A DNA stretch of 64,000 nucleotides from Patellaria atrata CBS 101060 (taxonomy: Eukaryota; Ascomycota; Dothideomycetes; Patellariales; Patellariaceae), in NCBI GenBank assembly GCA_010093705.1, contig MU006095.1, positions 376,315-440,314 of the forward strand. The letters run 5' to 3'. The position numbers were made by a program, and so were the translations under genes. Below, one piece after another: positions 59,678-64,000 of this stretch; the first letter of the stretch is position 1, and each line of letters starts with the position of its first letter. The notes under the pieces were generated by a model. It ran no database searches and had not been told where the DNA came from. It was given only the letters and a program-made list of their open reading frames with translations.

Positions 59678-61450
59678 AGGAAGTCGAATGGATCAACTGG
59701 AGATGTATGATAGCTGTCGAGAGTGGTTGAGATTGATCAAGGGATATGAAGAACGCCTGTATATACGACAAGCTATAGAGGAATTTTCTGGCCCTTCACA
59801 TTGCTTTAGTGGGCTACTAAAGCCTATCAAGAAATGTTTTAGCAAAACTTGATCCAGTCAGCTGTCAATCTCTTATCACCGTTACCACAAATGGACAGAT
59901 ATTCATCTCCTCATGTTTCTGGATAGCCATTCACCCATTTGCCCGAGTTCTTTTCACATCATATTCCGTCACCTCCATGGTATTGATAGTTAAGTGATGC
60001 AATCCTAGACTCTACGTCAGACTATATAGATATGTGGCTGTGTATATGTTCAAATCTACACGTCCCACTCATATCTGAATCTGGCCTACAATAAGACCTC
60101 TGCCAAGATGTTACTCATACGCCTTGGAATTATGTCAAAGTGAGTGCGTGGTCGAAAAGTGGGGATATCACATATTAGACGTATGTTCCTCGGAATATCG
60201 TCTCAAAATAACCCGAATACAAGACAAAGGCTTATCAGCTTCCAATCAAGTTGATGCCGTACGGTAACTCAAGTCCGTATGTAACTGTGTGTAAAGGTTT
60301 GGCCGAGCGGCTGGTTGGAAAGCTGCGGCTGCAGAGTGAAGTGGTACTACTTGGATATGGGAACGAGCAAGTCGTGGCTGCAGCAGAGTTCTGCAACGTG
60401 AAGCGGGCATTGGCCTCTGAATACCGCTTCGCATATTGTAGATTGTTTCAGGTGCTTCCATGATTGCCACAGCACAAGTTAGGGAGTTCTGAGGCTTTAA
60501 ATTTACGGAATGCGGTGCTTGGGCCAAAGAGTGCCAAGGACATGTATTGAAAAGAGTTCCGAAATGGGGTGCATGAAAAGAGTGAGGCATTACTGTTGCA
60601 GAGATGGACTTATCTGATAATGAATCGAGCCTTGATATCAAATGCGTTGGGCTAATGATGCTATTAAGGGTTGACAGCTCCGAATAGATTCTAGTGTTTG
60701 TTTGTAGTTGCTCATTTCACAGGCTTAATAAAGATTCCTCATTGCCTTCTACTGTATGTATCTTAATAAATCATTGGGAGCTGATAATCCTCACACGAAT
60801 GGAGGTTGAGCTGTCACTCAAAGAAAGAAGTCTGAGCTAGCCGCACCTACTATTTTGGGCTACCGCGCTTAGCTTACAAGTTAGGTAAGACCCTTCCGGT
60901 GCCCACTGCTCTGCCCAAGAGCCCATCCACCGCCCCAAGGTCCATCCACCATTTGTCTCTTTTCTTAATTCTCTTTCAACCACCAAATATCCTCCACTTC
61001 TTCTTCTCCATACCTCGAGAATAGGATCAGGTTGCCTGGACGCGTTTGGCATATCGCAGCTTTGCTCTGCGAGCTCGTTTGCATCCCTATTGCCATCCGT
61101 CATAGCCGGTACGTCAGGCTTCAATCTACATCTCCACCCTCTCACACGCCCTGCACCGCTTTACCTCAATATACAGCAGTGTGTGGCTAGAATACTCACG
61201 CTTGAGACAATCAACAAGTCACGAGTAGTCTCGGCACCTCAGCTCTCTATTTTACATTTATCATCTCTATCATTCTTCTATTTCACACGCCCTTTATCCC
61301 TTGATCATTGTCGGCACACCGCCTCATTGGCGAAGCTCTTTACTGACCGGTTTCTCCTCACTAGGCTGACAACAACTTCTAACCTTCCTCCACCTACAAA
61401 CATTCGAAATCTCGACCGTTGTTCTCGAAGAACAACCTCTTAATCCGATC
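59678..61450. other. 1.8 kb region upstream of casein kinase I
   Basis: No gene recognised. The last 300 bases are pyrimidine-rich, as is common in promoters and leaders of strongly expressed fungal genes. Frames at 60246-60641 and 60837-61145 on the minus strand have no domain character. Confidence 0.4.
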
Positions 61451-62980
61451 ATGACAACAATGGTAGCATACCCTTTGTTCTTTACGCTCCTCTGCTTCAT
61501 AGCACGCAACCTGAGAGGCACACCGTCGGTAGTGTCTCGAGGAATGCCCGCTTTGAACATCGCAACCTTATTATCAATGAACTCTGTACTAATCTTCTTG
61601 ATAGGATTTACGTGTAGGCAACAAATACCGAATCGGGCGTAAAATCGGTAGTGGGAGTTTCGGAGATATCTATCTTGGTCGGTACTCCCATGCTTGAAAA
61701 TATATATCGTCATTAACATTACTTTAGGTACGAATATTATCTCCGGAGAAGAAATTGCCATTAAACTTGAGAGCGTCAAGGCCAAGCACCCACAGTTGGA
61801 ATATGAGGCCCGTGTCTACAAGTCCCTCGCCGGTGGTGTTGGTATCCCCTTTGTCCGCTGGTTTGGAACAGAATGTGACTACAATGCCATGGTTCTGGAC
61901 TTGCTTGGACCTAGTTTGGAGGATCTCTTCAACTTCTGCAACCGGAAGTTCTCCCTGAAGACTGTCCTTCTACTCGCAGACCAACTCATTTCCCGTATTG
62001 AGTATATTCACGCCAAGTCCTTCATCCACCGTGATATCAAGCCTGACAACTTCCTGATGGGTATTGGTAAGCGGGGAAACCAAGTCAATGTCATCGATTT
62101 TGGTCTTGCCAAGAAGTACCGAGACCCGAAAACCCATTTTCATATCCCTTACCGTGAGAACAAGAACTTGACTGGTACTGCTCGTTATGCCAGTATCAAC
62201 ACTCACTTGGGCGTTGGTAAGTCTCAGCCTCATCGTCCCATGTGCTTCTAGTCTAACAATTTTTCAGAACAATCACGCCGTGATGACATGGAGTCCCTTG
62301 GATACGTTATGCTGTACTTCTGTCGTGGTTCCCTCCCTTGGCAGGGATTGAAAGCGGCAACCAAGAAGCAGAAGTACGACAGGATCATGGAGAAGAAGAT
62401 GACCACTCCAACCGAAGTTCTCTGCCGTGGATTTCCCAATGAGTTTGCCATCTACTTGAACTACACGCGTTCTCTTCGCTTCGATGACAAACCTGATTAC
62501 TCGTACCTTCGCAAGATTTTCCGAGATCTTTTCGTTCGCGAGGGATTCCAGTACGATTATGTCTTCGACTGGACTGTCTACAAGTATCAGAAGAACGCCC
62601 AAGCCATTGCTCAAGCTGCGGGTAATCAGAATCAAGCCGATGAATCTGAAGACAAGGCCGGGCGTAGCCGCCATGTCACCAACGCTCAGGGCACCAACGC
62701 AGCCGCTGGACCATCTCCCGCTGCCGGTACTGTTAATGACAAACGTCGAGGGCCCGTCAACTCGCGTCAAGAGGGCACTGGAATGTGAGTTCTTACGACA
62801 CCTGATCCACTCGTCCATCCTTGTAAGGGACTCTTCTCCTGTGCGTTTAGTGTTCGAAGATGACGCTTGGCGCGGGGGATTTTTGACTCATGTTCACTAA
62901 TCATTGTTCCGTATCTTAGGCAACTTCGATCTGGAGCCAAGCGTGGAGGTACCGATCAGTATCAGTCGACTGGTTATTGA
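61451..62980 (+). CDS. HRR25: Casein kinase I, delta/epsilon (Hrr25) type
   Basis: Exons 61451-61462, 61605-61677, 61728-62216, 62268-62784 and 62920-62980 give 383 residues, all in phase. The first exon is 12 bases (MTTM), rejoining to [20 protein letters not shown]. Kinase landmarks are the glycine loop [10 protein letters not shown] (18-27), the ATP lysine K41 in [18 protein letters not shown] (about 128-139), DFGLAKKY and the CK1-specific [15 protein letters not shown] and [15 protein letters not shown]. The tail after about residue 300 is Gln/Ala/Asn-rich and ends [20 protein letters not shown]. Hrr25-type kinases act in DNA repair, vesicle traffic, ribosome maturation and circadian timing. 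They are constitutively active and essential in yeast. The gene symbol is by homology. Confidence 0.95.
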
Positions 62981-64000
62981 TATACTCGCCTCATTCCTTG
63001 TGCGATCTCATACATTTGGACTCCATACCTTGGAGCACTGGCTGCACAGCCATGTTCGACCCGTTAATTCTGCAAGTGGGAAACGCGGCTTCGTTGTCGT
63101 TGTCGTTAATTTCCCTTGCATGGTGGTCTCTTTTCGTCCTTAACTGCAAACGGTCTATTGTTTATCCTTTTCGATTCCATCCGATCTGACAGCAACTATC
63201 CGACACTTCTTCCGGCTAGAGTCGAAAAGTCTTTGACCTGTTGCTCTTTTATCACCTAGGATAAGCTAGTCTCTCATTGTCTTCGGATCGCAGTCGTCAT
63301 AGGCCCAAAAACTTTCTTTCAACTCTCCAAATAGGATACCGTCTTCACCAGTCTCTCCCCTCAACACAGAGTCTGTATCCTTCTGATGGGAGATGGAAAC
63401 GTTTTGTTCACAATGACTCCGATGCTCTTATGGTTTCCACAAGCATAAATTCCCCTAATCACCCCCTTATCCTGCTGTTTATCTCTATACTTTCATCATT
63501 ATCTGCGAGTTATTGCTTCGAAGTCAGGTTGTGTTTCAATGGCATGGTCTGCCAGCGCGTGGGGAGGTTTTGCGCTAAACTAGGGGAAGGACAGATCAAA
63601 ATGACACAATATCACATATCGTCGGTTGAGAGGCCTCTCTTCTCCGACTGATATTCATGAAATTGTAGGAAAGGGTCAAGTCAGGTCAGAGCAACGTCAT
63701 ATTTGCCCTCTTGACTTTATCAAGGACGGTACTTCAAAAACGGTGTCTTTGACCTGGCTCCTCTTAAATGGGTCAACCTGAAGGATCAATGTTATAACGG
63801 CTTTAATGAAATAAATCTTGCTTTTTCAAAATCTACCGCTTAGTAGTAATCTTCTGATCGTCATGGAAATCGTGACATTCTAGATACCATACCAAAATCA
63901 GTATCGTAGTAGGTGGATATAATTGAAATCCGTTGGCAGTGATTGGCCGAGATGGTAAGAAGCTTAGCTCAACTTCATGACTCGTGCGTCTCTCTTTGCG
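62981..64000. other. Region downstream of casein kinase I
   Basis: Includes the casein kinase 3' untranslated region. No gene is seen before the window ends; a gene beginning beyond 64000 cannot be judged. Confidence 0.4.

Noticed and set aside
60290-60360. tRNA-like GGTTTGGCCGAGCGG near 60297
   Set aside because: It resembles a D-arm, but no B box, anticodon stem or pairing acceptor stem could be found downstream.
60246-60641. 131-codon minus-strand frame upstream of casein kinase I
   Set aside because: Composition is not protein-like, no motif is present, and it sits in a probable promoter.

Overview
The window is nuclear DNA of a filamentous ascomycete (Pezizomycotina). The evidence is short spliceosomal introns (about 50-100 nt, GTANGT donors, CTRAY branch sites), fungal-only families (Erg4, HET domain, DUF3425 bZIP, SLMAP/PRO45-type FHA protein, DASH subunit Spc19, Aim11, Mgr2) and a split nuclear tRNA-Leu. 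A leotiomycete (Helotiales-like) is my best guess from the general look of the proteins; I could not test it. Exon coordinates were built by hand by matching reading phase across candidate splice sites. They are internally consistent but unsupported by RNA data.

Layout, left to right. 0-13 kb: ERG4 (last step of ergosterol synthesis), a GH37 trehalase, an FAD monooxygenase and a 2EXR-like protein, separated by empty stretches of 0.8-3.2 kb. 13.8-19.8 kb: a compact housekeeping block with a CPSF6-like RRM protein, the Sec61-gamma subunit SSS1 and a DCAF11-type WD40 protein. 19.8-26.4 kb: a gene-poor stretch with only orphan coding-like fragments and one intron-containing tRNA-Leu(AAG). 26.5-35.6 kb: a secreted ferritin-like (LsdA/Rds1-type) gene, then two decayed genes (a HET-domain gene and an SRPK-like kinase), then a small secreted Thr/Tyr/Cys-rich protein. 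37.4-63 kb: a dense gene-rich block with AIM11, MoaE-type molybdopterin synthase, an RBM5/10-like splicing factor, a DUF3425 bZIP factor, three unrecognised proteins, POP7, octanoyltransferase (LIP2), an FHA/tail-anchor STRIPAK protein, MGR2, SPC19, ATP18 and casein kinase I (HRR25 type).

There is no operon-like or biosynthetic cluster logic; the genes serve separate core functions. These are sterol synthesis, secretion, RNA processing, mitochondrial import, ATP synthase and lipoylation, kinetochore attachment and signalling. Two close divergent pairs (POP7/LIP2 and SPC19/ATP18) probably share promoters. I found no intact transposon, CRISPR array or virus-like element, and no convincing new multi-gene system. 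The best leads are an orphan spliced Cys-containing gene near 21.4-21.9 kb, a secreted protein with an internal duplication at 35 kb, RIP-like decay of a HET gene, and complementary homopolymer tracts in one bZIP transcript.
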